Translations under genes and position numbers: made by a program
Shown: positions 15,918 to 24,013 of the stretch, piece after piece
How positions within the stretch are numbered: the stretch's first letter is position 1
Layout of the letters: every line of letters begins with the position of its first letter
NCBI GenBank assembly: GCA_046345275.1
Contig: JBKDJY010000020.1
Location: 1-28,117 of the forward strand
Reading direction: 5' to 3'
Length of the DNA stretch: 28,117 nucleotides
From: UBA4416 sp046345275
Lineage (GTDB): Bacteria; Bacteroidota; Bacteroidia; B-17B0; Aurantibacillaceae
Notes under the pieces: model-generated
Seen by the model: the letters and a program-made list of their open reading frames with translations, nothing else
The model's database searches: none
What the model was told of the DNA's origin: nothing

Positions 15918-16142
15918 ATGTATAAAATATTGTTCCTTATTGTTATATGGAACACCCAGTTTAGTCATTTGTGTTGGTGTTTGAGGCAAACATGGATATT
16001 TCATGTATAATTATAATCTTTTAAATTTACCAAAAATTAATAAAACATTGTATTAAAATTTTTCATAAATAAATGCGTTGATTATAAATAATGCGTTTAA
16101 AAATATGGTAAAATATGTTTATAATTGAACAAGAGAATTTTA

Positions 16143-17660
16143 ATGAAATACGATGTTGTTATAATTGGAAGTGGTTTTGGTGGATTATGTTCAGCTTATA
16201 TTCTATCGAAAGAAGGCAAGCGCGTATGCGTTCTTGAAAAGAATAGACAAATTGGAGGTTCATTGCAAATTTTTAGTCGAGAAAAATCAATTTTTGATAC
16301 TGGAGTTCACTATTTAGGAGGCTTAGATGAAGGACAAAATTTAAATCGTTATTTTCAATATTTTAATTTAATGAAAGAATTAAAACTTCAAAAATTAGAT
16401 GAAGATGGTTATGATTTGATTTCATTTCAACAAGACGAAAGAATTTATCCTCATGCTCAAGGGTATGATAATTTTATTGAAAAATTAACAGCATTATTTC
16501 CTCATCAAAGAAGTGCGTTAAATATTTATATTGAAAAAATAAAAGAAGTTTGTGCGGCATTTCCCATCTTTAATTTATCGGACGATAGAAAAGAAATTCA
16601 GGATGCGTGGTTTATGCAAATTGATTCAAAAGCAGCCATAAACGAAATTTTTAGTGATCCAAAATTGCAACAAGTGATTAGCGGAAGCAATATGTTGTAT
16701 GCTGGAGTTGAAGGAAAAACACCATTTTATGTACACGCATTGGTTGTGAATTCATATATAGAAAGTTCTTACCGATGTATTGATGGCAGTGCTCAAATTG
16801 CTAAAATCATGAGTACAAATATTAAAAAATTAGGTGGAGAGATTTTAAATTATTCTGAGGCATGTAAATTTCATTTTAATGGAAGTGAAATTGAATCGGT
16901 AGAATTAACCAATGGAGAAAAAATAGAAGGTGGTATTTTTATATCAGGAATTGAACTTTCTAAAACAATTGATTTAGTTGAAGGACCGCAGCTTCGAGCA
17001 GCTTACAAAAACAGAATTAAAGGTTTAGAAAATACCATTTCATCTTTCTTAGTAAACGTGGTGATGAAGCAAGAAAGTTTTTCACATTTAAATTATAACA
17101 TTTATCATTGTACGCAACCCGATATTTGGACTGGCCCAAAATACAGTAAAGAAACTTGGCCCGAAACCATTGGTATGTTTGGAACTACTTCGTCAAAAAA
17201 TTCAAAATTCACTGAAAATTTTACAGCGATGGCCTATATGCGTTTTGATGAATTGGAAAAATGGGCAGATACAAAAAGTATCATTCCAAATAATATAACT
17301 TACAGAGGCGATGACTACGAAGAATTTAAAATATTAAAAGCAGAAAAAATTTTAGATGTTTTAGAAACACGAATCCCAAATTTAAGAACCAAGATACAAT
17401 CATATACAACCGCAAGCCCTATTACTTATAGGGATTATATTGGTTCTAAAGATGGCACCCTTTATGGCGTCATTAAAGATTATAAAGAACCAATGAAATC
17501 ATTTATTACACCCCGTACAAAAATTAATAATCTATTGTTAACGGGGCAAAGCTTAAATTTACACGGCATTATGGGTGTAACGATTAGTGCAGTAGTAACA
17601 TGTGCAGAAATAGTTGGTGGACTATCCTACTTAATTAATAAAATTAAACAAAACAGTTAA
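16143..17660 (+). CDS. FAD-dependent oxidoreductase, phytoene desaturase/retinol saturase-like
   Basis: A 505-residue flavoprotein of the CrtI/retinol-saturase group, which adds or removes double bonds in polyene or other hydrophobic substrates. The ATG at 16143 puts the dinucleotide-binding GSGFGG at residues 9-14, the family position; the TTG 18 bases upstream is less likely. The first strand ends in VLEKNRQIGGSL, and the chain closes with NLLLTGQSLNLHGIMGVTISAV, the C-terminal FAD-contacting segment. No signal peptide is seen. It lies 10 bases before a flavin reductase gene, and the two are probably cotranscribed, which may link reduced-flavin supply to this enzyme. No carotenoid genes (crtB, crtY) are nearby, so a carotenoid substrate is not supported. 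Substrate unknown. Confidence 0.85.
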   Translation: MKYDVVIIGSGFGGLCSAYILSKEGKRVCVLEKNRQIGGSLQIFSREKSIFDTGVHYLGGLDEGQNLNRYFQYFNLMKELKLQKLDEDGYDLISFQQDERIYPHAQGYDNFIEKLTALFPHQRSALNIYIEKIKEVCAAFPIFNLSDDRKEIQDAWFMQIDSKAAINEIFSDPKLQQVISGSNMLYAGVEGKTPFYVHALVVNSYIESSYRCIDGSAQIAKIMSTNIKKLGGEILNYSEACKFHFNGSEIESVELTNGEKIEGGIFISGIELSKTIDLVEGPQLRAAYKNRIKGLENTISSFLVNVVMKQESFSHLNYNIYHCTQPDIWTGPKYSKETWPETIGMFGTTSSKNSKFTENFTAMAYMRFDELEKWADTKSIIPNNITYRGDDYEEFKILKAEKILDVLETRIPNLRTKIQSYTTASPITYRDYIGSKDGTLYGVIKDYKEPMKSFITPRTKINNLLLTGQSLNLHGIMGVTISAVVTCAEIVGGLSYLINKIKQNS

Positions 17661-17670
17661 AAAAACAACC

Positions 17671-18516
17671 ATGTTAACATTGACTCCTTCCGAATTATCA
17701 GTACCGCAATTGCATCAATATTTACTTGGTGCCATTGGCCCTCGACCTATTTGCTTTGCAAGCACCATTGACGCAAAAGGAAATCATAATTTAGCGCCAT
17801 TTAGTTTTTTTAATGTGTTTTCGGCTAAGCCACCAATAGCTATTTTTTCTCCAAATTTAAGCGGTCGAAGTGGTCAATCGAAAGACACTCATCTCAATTT
17901 AAAAGAAGTGCCTGAATGCGTTATAAATATTGTAAACTATGGCATGGTTCAGCAAATGAGTTTGAGTAGTAGTCCTTATGAAAGAGGTATCAATGAGTTT
18001 ATCAAAGCTGGTTTTACACCTATTGCCTCTGAACTAATAAAACCAATGAGGGTAGCAGAAAGCCCTGTGCAATTAGAGTGTAAAGTATTTGAAATAAAAG
18101 AAATTGGCAGTTGCAATTTGGTCATGTGCGAAATAATAAAAATTCATATTAATGAATCTGTATTAGGAGCAAATCAATTAATTGATCAACAAAAAATAGA
18201 CTTGGTAGCTCGCATGGGTGGTAATTGGTATTGCAGGGCTCACGGGGAGGCATTGTTTGAAATTGAAAAACCAATCACAACTATTGGAGTTGGTGTAGAT
18301 TCAATACCTACAGCATTTAGAAATTCTCATGTTTTAACAGGAAATAATTTGGGTCAGTTGGGAAATATTGAAATACTACCCACAAAAAATGAGATTGACA
18401 TTTACGTTAAAGAAAATAAATTAAATTTCGTGACTAAAGATGATCAGCACATATTTATCAAATCCTTATTGGAAGCCAACAAAATTAAAGAAGCTTGGTG
18501 CATCATACTCAGTTAA
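17671..18516 (+). CDS. flavin reductase family (FMN-binding) protein
   Basis: A 281-residue protein of the flavin-reductase-like split-barrel family. The first about 190 residues carry the fold: LLGAIGPRPICFASTIDA (start of the FMN-binding barrel), then NLAPFSFFNVFSAKPP and KDTHLNLKE. These segments bind FMN phosphate and the isoalloxazine ring. The C-terminal 90 residues are an extension I do not recognise. Relatives either reduce free flavin with NAD(P)H or act as FMN oxidoreductases; the exact role here is open. It follows the retinol-saturase-like gene by 10 bases and likely shares its transcript. Its stop codon overlaps that of the convergent epimerase gene by 4 bases (TTAA), leaving no room for a terminator between them. 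Confidence 0.85.
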   Translation: MLTLTPSELSVPQLHQYLLGAIGPRPICFASTIDAKGNHNLAPFSFFNVFSAKPPIAIFSPNLSGRSGQSKDTHLNLKEVPECVINIVNYGMVQQMSLSSSPYERGINEFIKAGFTPIASELIKPMRVAESPVQLECKVFEIKEIGSCNLVMCEIIKIHINESVLGANQLIDQQKIDLVARMGGNWYCRAHGEALFEIEKPITTIGVGVDSIPTAFRNSHVLTGNNLGQLGNIEILPTKNEIDIYVKENKLNFVTKDDQHIFIKSLLEANKIKEAWCIILS

Positions 18517-18923
18517 AGACTTTTAATTTCTTGACACAATTCTACCAAAACACCATTTGTGCTTTTTGGATGTAAAAAAAATATTAATTTATTATCAGCC
18601 CCTAATTTTGGCGACTTATTCAGTACTTCAAAACCTTCTCCCTCCAAGCGTTTCATTTCCTCGTAAATATCATCAACTTCATAAGCAATGTGGTGAATAC
18701 CTTCTCCTTTTTTTTCTATAAATTTAGCAATGGCACTGCTTTCTGTTTTTGCTTCTAACAATTCAATTTTAGTTTCACCAATCATAAAAAAACTGGTACT
18801 TACGCCTTCACTTTGCACCAATTCTGTTTTATAATGCGCATTGCCAAATAGTTTTTTAAATAAATCATTAGAAACTTCAATATCCTTTACGGCAATACCA
18901 ATGTGTTCAATTTTTTTTATCAT
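18513..18923 (-). CDS. mce: methylmalonyl-CoA epimerase
   Basis: Interconverts the (R) and (S) forms of methylmalonyl-CoA, linking propionyl-CoA metabolism to methylmalonyl-CoA mutase and succinyl-CoA. At 136 residues it has the normal length for this vicinal-oxygen-chelate family. Two beta-alpha-beta modules are visible, with metal ligands His7 (KIEHIGIAV), His78 (GIHHIAYEV) and Glu128 (GVLVELCQ); KIELLEA (52-58) is the conserved second-module start and may supply the fourth ligand. The mutase genes are not in the window. The start ATG at 18923 fits homologues. It is transcribed alone leftwards and shares a TTAA stop overlap with the flavin reductase gene. No consensus promoter was found upstream. 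Confidence 0.92.
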   Translation of the reverse strand: MIKKIEHIGIAVKDIEVSNDLFKKLFGNAHYKTELVQSEGVSTSFFMIGETKIELLEAKTESSAIAKFIEKKGEGIHHIAYEVDDIYEEMKRLEGEGFEVLNKSPKLGADNKLIFFLHPKSTNGVLVELCQEIKSL

Positions 18924-19037
18924 AGTTTTAATAAGAAGAGATCTAATTCATTACAACAACTGATTTACTTACTTTTATCGTTTGTAAATATAGTTAATTT
19001 GATGTTTTGCAGCCAGCTTGTTTTCAGATTCTATTGA

Positions 19038-19104
19038 TTACCTGATGTATATTCTTACCTGCAATAATTTTAAATGACCTTTTACCTTTATACATAATAG
19101 GTAA
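19038..19104. repeat. repeated TTACCT motif upstream of citrate synthase
   Basis: TTACCT occurs at 19038, 19055 and 19082, and its complement AGGTAA at 19099-19104. The first two are 17 bases apart, and the third and fourth start points are also 17 apart, so the last pair forms an inverted repeat. The spacing suggests two turn-and-a-half-separated protein sites, but the motif is short and could be chance. It lies 85-150 bases before the citrate synthase ATG. Confidence 0.3.
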
Positions 19105-19188
19105 GAGCTCAGAAAAAAATAATGAAAATAAAATTTGTTTAAACCAATACACTGCATAAATTTACAAAGCTATTTAACAGCATACATT

Positions 19189-20517
19189 ATGGATAGATTA
19201 AAAGATAAGTTTCGTGAAAAAGCAGTGCCTTTAGCTGCTGAAATTAAAGAGATTATAAAAAATCATGGCGATTTAAAAATTGGAGAAATCACCATTGCTC
19301 AAGTATACCAAGGAATGAAGGGGATGACTGGCATGGTGACAGAAACTTCAAAGCTAGATGCTGAAGAAGGAATTCGTTTTAGAGGATATTCAATACCTGA
19401 ATTAAGAAAGCATTTGCCTAAGGCCCCAGGAGGAACCGAACCATTACCAGAAGGAATTTTTTATCTGATGTTAGTTGGAGAATTGCCAACGCAAGAAGAT
19501 GTGAATTTTATCACTGGTGAGTGGCAAAAAAGAAGCAACGTTCCAAAGCACGTTTTTGATGTCATTGAAAAGTTACCAACCGACACACATCCCATGACTC
19601 AATTTGTAATTGGAATCATGGCTATGCAAACAGAAAGTTTATTTGCAAAAGCTTATGCAAAAGGAATTAATAAAAAAGATTATTGGGATTATGCTTATGA
19701 AGATTCAATGAATCTGATTGCTCGTTTACCAAGGATAGCAGCATACATCTACCGTCGGAAGTACAAAGGAGGAAGCCACATTGAGCCAGATCATAAATTA
19801 GATTGGGCAGCAAATTTTGCTCACATGCTTGGTTTCGAAGATTTTGATATGAAACGATTGATGCGTTTATATTTAACCATTCACGTTGATCATGAAGGTG
19901 GTAATGTATCAGCTCACGCCACGCATTTGGTAGGTTCAGCGTTAAGCGATCCATATTTATCATTTGCAGCAGGCATGAACGGTTTAGCTGGTCCTTTACA
20001 TGGATTAGCAAATCAAGAAGTGTTAAGCTGGATTATGGAATTAAAAGAAAATTTAGGAGGCGGTTTGCCAACTAAAGAGCAGATTGCAGAGTACATTAAA
20101 AAAACCTTATTAGACGGAAAAGTAGTACCTGGATATGGACATGCTGTGTTAAGGAAAACAGATCCTCGATTTACTGCTCAACAAGATTTTTATAAAACCT
20201 ACATTAAGCACGATAATATTTGTGAAATCGTTCAAATGATTTATGAGGTTGCTCCACCAATATTGGAATCGACTGGAAAAATTAAAAACCCATGGCCTAA
20301 CGTTGACGCGCACTCTGGCGCTTTATTAGTTCACTATGGCATGCATGAATATGATTTTTATACGGTTTTATTTGGCGTTTCTAGAGCCTTAGGTGTATTA
20401 GCAAGTTTGGTTTGGGACAGAGCAACGGGCTCTGCGATAGAAAGACCAAACTCTACGACCACCGAAAACATCAAAGCAATTATTAAAAAAGCAAAAGAAA
20501 CTAAAGCTTCAATTTAA
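19189..20517 (+). CDS. citrate synthase, eukaryotic (Si) type
   Basis: Condenses acetyl-CoA with oxaloacetate to start the TCA cycle. The 442-residue product is of the mitochondrial-like group rather than the hexameric gamma-proteobacterial type: it has the long N-terminal helical region (GMKGMTGMVTETS, EGIRFRGYSIPE), PLPEGIFYLMLVGELPT, and DYAYEDSMNLIARLP. The catalytic residues fall almost where they are in the pig enzyme: His271 (GPLHGLANQ), His318 (PGYGHAVLR) and Asp373 (NVDAHSG). It is therefore probably a dimer without NADH control, by family knowledge. The ATG at 19189 is preferred; the TTG 54 bases upstream would add a tail not seen in the family. A strong terminator follows. The 265 bases upstream hold the repeated TTACCT motif but no exact -7 match. 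Confidence 0.93.
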   Translation: MDRLKDKFREKAVPLAAEIKEIIKNHGDLKIGEITIAQVYQGMKGMTGMVTETSKLDAEEGIRFRGYSIPELRKHLPKAPGGTEPLPEGIFYLMLVGELPTQEDVNFITGEWQKRSNVPKHVFDVIEKLPTDTHPMTQFVIGIMAMQTESLFAKAYAKGINKKDYWDYAYEDSMNLIARLPRIAAYIYRRKYKGGSHIEPDHKLDWAANFAHMLGFEDFDMKRLMRLYLTIHVDHEGGNVSAHATHLVGSALSDPYLSFAAGMNGLAGPLHGLANQEVLSWIMELKENLGGGLPTKEQIAEYIKKTLLDGKVVPGYGHAVLRKTDPRFTAQQDFYKTYIKHDNICEIVQMIYEVAPPILESTGKIKNPWPNVDAHSGALLVHYGMHEYDFYTVLFGVSRALGVLASLVWDRATGSAIERPNSTTTENIKAIIKKAKETKASI

Positions 20518-20538
20518 AAATTATTCAAATTTATTTTT

Positions 20539-20574
20539 AAAAACCATTCTTCATCATGTAAGAATGGTTTTTTT
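20539..20574 (+). terminator. intrinsic terminator after citrate synthase
   Basis: A 13-bp perfect stem (20539-20551 with 20560-20572, core AACCATTCTT/AAGAATGGTT) has an 8-nt loop and ends in a T-run. It lies 21 bases after the citrate synthase stop and should end that transcript, leaving the downstream gene to its own promoter. Confidence 0.85.
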
Positions 20575-20606
20575 GTAAAAACTAGAAATTTAAAAACATT
20601 TAAAAA

Positions 20607-21596
20607 ATGATACGACGCATCATCATCATTTTGTTTTTGAGTTTAGCCTTCATCACACTTATACCAAAAGAAAAATCTCACTCCTGGGGATTTTATGGTC
20701 ATAAGCGTATTAACCGAATGGCAGTATTCTGTTTACCTCCAGGTATGATTACTTTCTATAAAAAACACATCGAGTTTATTACGAATCATTCGGTAGACGC
20801 TGATAAAAGAAGGTACAGTGATAAAAACGAAGCGCCTCGCCATTATATTGACATTGATCATTATGGAAAAAACGGATTTGAAATTGTTCCTAAATTCTGG
20901 AATGACGCCGTATTAAAATTTAGCGAGGATACTTTATTGGCCTATGGCATTGTTCCTTGGCAAATTGAAAAACAATATTTTAAACTCGTGACGGCTTTTA
21001 AAGATGAAAATATTGACCATATTTTACAATACAGCTCAGATTTAGGACATTATGTGGGTGATGCACATGTACCATTGCATACAACAGAAAATTATAATGG
21101 ACAATTAACTGGGCAAAAAGGCATTCATGGTTTTTGGGAAAGTAGAATACCTGAACTGAAAGCAGATGGTTATGATTATTTTTTAGGACGAGCTCATTAT
21201 ATTGAATCTCCCTTGAAAATGGCATGGAAAGCCGTTTATGATAGTCATCTTGAAGTAGATAGTGTACTTAAATTTGAAGCATTGTTGAGTAAGAATTTTC
21301 CTCAAGATCAAAAATATGCTTACGAAAACAGAAATAATATTTTATCTAAAGTATATTCTGAAGCATACACCAATCAATATGATTTAATGATTAAAGGACA
21401 AGTAGAAAGGCGGATGAGACAAAGTATCATCATGGTTAGTAGTCTTTGGTATACCGCTTGGATTAATGCAGGTAAACCGAATTTAGATAAGCTTGAACAA
21501 ATTGAAATCAGTGACTCCCTAAAAACTGCCACTCAAAAACAAGATGAGGTTTATAACCTAAATCATATTAATGACGAAAAAAGCCATGAAGAATAA
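20607..21596 (+). CDS. exported S1/P1 nuclease/phospholipase C-type zinc hydrolase
   Basis: A 329-residue secreted protein with the trinuclear-zinc fold shared by S1/P1 nuclease and bacterial phospholipase C. Residues 1-26 are a signal peptide (MIRR plus a hydrophobic run), and cleavage before Trp27 would leave Trp as the first mature residue, as this zinc site requires. Other ligands line up with P1: His32 (WGFYGH), Asp64 or Asp66, His79 (PRHYIDID), His148, Asp152 and His158 (GHYVGDAHVPLH), His174 and Glu178 (IHGFWE, with Glu where P1 has Asp). All nine positions are filled, so it should be active on phosphodiester or phospholipid substrates in the periplasm or outside. Substrate cannot be decided. 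The tail after about 300 is charged and variable. It is preceded by the citrate synthase terminator. Confidence 0.85.
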   Translation: MIRRIIIILFLSLAFITLIPKEKSHSWGFYGHKRINRMAVFCLPPGMITFYKKHIEFITNHSVDADKRRYSDKNEAPRHYIDIDHYGKNGFEIVPKFWNDAVLKFSEDTLLAYGIVPWQIEKQYFKLVTAFKDENIDHILQYSSDLGHYVGDAHVPLHTTENYNGQLTGQKGIHGFWESRIPELKADGYDYFLGRAHYIESPLKMAWKAVYDSHLEVDSVLKFEALLSKNFPQDQKYAYENRNNILSKVYSEAYTNQYDLMIKGQVERRMRQSIIMVSSLWYTAWINAGKPNLDKLEQIEISDSLKTATQKQDEVYNLNHINDEKSHEE

Positions 21597-21619
21597 TTTG
21601 GTTTATCAATATAATAAAA

Positions 21620-21654
21620 TTGGGTAACCCAAGTTCCTCAATGATAGTATTGAG
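21620..21654. other. two adjacent small inverted repeats
   Basis: TTGGGT-A-ACCCAA (21620-21632) is followed by CTCAAT/ATTGAG (21637-21654, 6-nt loop), both shortly after the stop of the zinc hydrolase gene. Neither has a T-run. They may be a weak 3' end for that transcript or protein sites for the next gene. Confidence 0.3.
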
Positions 21655-21704
21655 TTGGTAAGAATTAAATAAGGCATTTAAATACAAATAATTCATTTCT
21701 CATT

Positions 21705-21723
21705 TTGCTATAAATTATAGCAA
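21705..21723. promoter_or_regulatory. 19-bp palindrome upstream of the radical SAM gene
   Basis: TTGCTATA-AAT-TATAGCAA is a perfect inverted repeat with a 3-base centre, 49 bases before the ATG at 21773. A 3-base centre is too tight for a good RNA hairpin, so an operator for a dimeric regulator is more plausible. No match to a named operator is claimed. Confidence 0.4.
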
Positions 21724-21772
21724 TCAATTACTATTATTTGTGAATAACTTCGTGCTGATAAATAGCCAACAA

Positions 21773-22846
21773 ATGGAAACAATAACAAACAGTCATTATT
21801 TTAAAGGGCGAGGCGCTCAGTTTAATCCGATAAACAAGTTCGAGAAAAATACATATGAAAACACTTTTCCCGAAATGATTGATGAAGATTTTTTACAAGC
21901 CCAAAAAACTGAAATTATTTATTCATACCCAAAAACCATTATTAATAAAATAGAAAATACGGATATAGGACTGGCTTATTCTTTAAATCCTTATCAGGGC
22001 TGTGAACATGGTTGTGTGTATTGTTACGCGAGAAACACTCATGAGTATTGGGGTTACAGCGCAGGTTTAGATTTTGAGAGGAAAATAATCGTTAAAAAAA
22101 ATGCAGCTACATTATTAGAAAAAACATTGAGTCATAAAAATTGGAAGCCTCAACCAATCATGCTTTCTGGGAATACAGATTGCTACCAACCCATTGAAAA
22201 AGAATTAGAAATTACGAGAAGCATTTTACAAGTTTGTTTAAAATATAAACACCCCGTTTCTATTATTACTAAAAACACTTTAATTATTCGTGATCTCGAT
22301 ATTTTAAAGGAATTAGCAGCTTTAAATTTAGTACATGTGATGATTTCTCTAACTGGAAATGATGAAAAGACTAGGTTGTTATTAGAACCTAGGACCTCTA
22401 GTTATAAAAACAGAATAGAAGTTATTTCAAAATTGTCAAAAAATGGAATTCCTTGTGGCGTGATGGTTGCCCCAATTATTCCTGGGATTAATCATTACGA
22501 AATACCAAAAGTAATAGAACGTTCTGCAAATGCAGGAGCATCAAGCGCAGGAATAACCATTGTGAGATTAAATGGTGCAGTTGAACATATTTTTAAAGAT
22601 TGGTTGGTCAAGAATTTTCCTGATAGGGCATCAAAAGTTTGGAACCAAATCAGTTCTTGCCATGGAGGCAAGGTTAGTGATAGTAGAAAAAGCATTCGAT
22701 TGAAAGGCCAAGGTGCTATTGCAGAATCAATCATGCAATTATTTATTGTTTCAAAAGAAAAATATATAAAGCCTAAAGAAGAATTTAAATTCGAAGTCTT
22801 AAACTTTGACTACAAAGCAGGAGATAAACAGCTAAGTTTATTTTAA
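21773..22846 (+). CDS. PA0069-family radical SAM protein (SplB-related)
   Basis: A 357-residue radical SAM enzyme of the PA0069/Rv2578c group, related to spore photoproduct lyase. KGRGAQFNP near the N-terminus is diagnostic. CEHGCVYC (Cys77, 81, 84; spacing CxxxCxxC) binds the 4Fe-4S cluster that cleaves S-adenosylmethionine, and MLSGNTDCYQPIEKEL and VMIS follow as in the family. The ATG at 21773 is preferred over a GTG 33 bases upstream because homologues start close to KGRGA. The chain ends in QLSLF, the canonical beta sliding-clamp-binding pentapeptide. The reaction of this family is not established; SplB kinship suggests DNA or nucleotide chemistry. It is preceded by a 19-bp palindrome and lies in a single-gene unit, 212 bases before the arginase gene. 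Confidence 0.88.
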   Translation: METITNSHYFKGRGAQFNPINKFEKNTYENTFPEMIDEDFLQAQKTEIIYSYPKTIINKIENTDIGLAYSLNPYQGCEHGCVYCYARNTHEYWGYSAGLDFERKIIVKKNAATLLEKTLSHKNWKPQPIMLSGNTDCYQPIEKELEITRSILQVCLKYKHPVSIITKNTLIIRDLDILKELAALNLVHVMISLTGNDEKTRLLLEPRTSSYKNRIEVISKLSKNGIPCGVMVAPIIPGINHYEIPKVIERSANAGASSAGITIVRLNGAVEHIFKDWLVKNFPDRASKVWNQISSCHGGKVSDSRKSIRLKGQGAIAESIMQLFIVSKEKYIKPKEEFKFEVLNFDYKAGDKQLSLF

Positions 22847-22990
22847 AATAAATTTTAGTCTTTTTAATTTTGCTTAACCTTTATCAATTATAATGAACGT
22901 GTCATTTTTCATTGATTCAATCGAATGAAAAAATACATTTTATAAATTAAGTGGTTTATTTTTAAAATTTTTAATTTGATTAAGGAGTAG

Positions 22991-22998
22991 TATCTTTG
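22991..22998 (+). promoter_or_regulatory. -7 element upstream of the arginase gene
   Basis: TATCTTTG is an exact TAnnTTTG, 60 bases before the arginase ATG. A TTG occurs at 22976-22978, but the 12-base spacer is too short for a normal -33, and TTT sits at the ideal distance. The rest of the 212-base gap (22847-23058) is AT-rich with nothing else I recognise. Confidence 0.4.
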
Positions 22999-23058
22999 AC
23001 ATAAAGCGCGGTTTCAAATTTATTTTTTCTTAAGTCAACATCTACAAATTTATTCAGT

Positions 23059-24012
23059 ATGATTAAGCCAATTAAGCTCATTGAGCTCAAAAGTGAAATA
23101 GGAGCTGGAACCAGAGGTTCAAGCATGGGAGTAGATGCCATCAAAATTGCTGCCTTGGATTTTGGAAGTAATTTTTTTAAAAAATTTAAAAGTGTAGAGG
23201 TTAAAAATGAAAACAATTTATTGTTAGAGCCCGTTGTTAATGACTACGCAAAAAGGATTAAAGGCGTATTTACCTTAAACGAACGATTAGCTCAAGAAAT
23301 AAAAGAAACCCTGGAAAAAGAACAAATTCCAATCGTGTTAGCTGGAGACCACAGCTCTGCCTTAGGAACAATTAGTGGAATTAAATTAGCTTATCCAAAA
23401 AAACGTTTGGGGGTAATTTGGATTGATGCCCATGCTGATTTTCACACGCCATACACAACTCCAAGTGGTAATATGCATGGGATGCCTTTAGCTTGTGTTT
23501 TAGGAGAAGATAATAAAGACAGACAGCAGAATAAGCCAGACGATGAAACCATAGAGTATTGGGAAAAATTAAAAGGCATAGGAGGTATAACACCAAAAAT
23601 TTACTATAATGATTTGGTTTTGATTGCGCTTCGCGATTTTGAACCTCAAGAAGAATATTTAATAAAAAAAAATAAAGTCAGGATTTTTAATTTGCAAGAA
23701 ATTCGCAAGAAAGCGGTAGAACGAGTGGCTATCGAATCTTTAAATTATTTGGATCATTGTGATATGATCTATGTGAGTTTTGATGTAGATAGTATGGACA
23801 GTCGAATTTCCAGCGGAACTGGAACACCTGTTCCTAATGGCATTACAGAAAAAGAGGCTGGAAATTTAATTTACTATCTCATGCGTTCTAAAAAAATTGT
23901 TTGCTTTGAAATGGTTGAAATCAATCCTACGTTAGATAAAGAAAATTTAATGGCAGAGAACGCTTTTGAAATTTTGCAGAAAGCCACTAATCAATTGAAT
24001 AATGATTTTTAA
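23059..24012 (+). CDS. arginase (arginase/ureohydrolase family)
   Basis: Would hydrolyse arginine to ornithine and urea with a di-manganese centre. At 317 residues it has the family length. Metal ligands are present: His98 (GDHSS), Asp123, His125 and Asp127 (DAHAD), Asp242 and Asp244 (SFDVDSMD). Glu287 (FEMVEINP) and the SGNMHGMP loop (136-143) are arginase-like rather than agmatinase-like. One difference is clear: the residue corresponding to Asn130 of human arginase I, which contacts the substrate's alpha-carboxylate, is His129 here (DFHTP). This may alter substrate preference, so formimidoylglutamase or another ureohydrolase activity is possible. It has a -7 element upstream and stops one base before the stop of the convergent serine hydrolase gene. 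No hut or other arginine genes are adjacent. Confidence 0.85.
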   Translation: MIKPIKLIELKSEIGAGTRGSSMGVDAIKIAALDFGSNFFKKFKSVEVKNENNLLLEPVVNDYAKRIKGVFTLNERLAQEIKETLEKEQIPIVLAGDHSSALGTISGIKLAYPKKRLGVIWIDAHADFHTPYTTPSGNMHGMPLACVLGEDNKDRQQNKPDDETIEYWEKLKGIGGITPKIYYNDLVLIALRDFEPQEEYLIKKNKVRIFNLQEIRKKAVERVAIESLNYLDHCDMIYVSFDVDSMDSRISSGTGTPVPNGITEKEAGNLIYYLMRSKKIVCFEMVEINPTLDKENLMAENAFEILQKATNQLNNDF

Positions 24013-24013
24013 A

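Noticed and set aside
15931..15954. TGTTCC/GGAACA inverted repeat upstream of DUF5686
   Set aside because: Six-base arms with a 12-base spacer are expected by chance at this density, and no known operator is matched.
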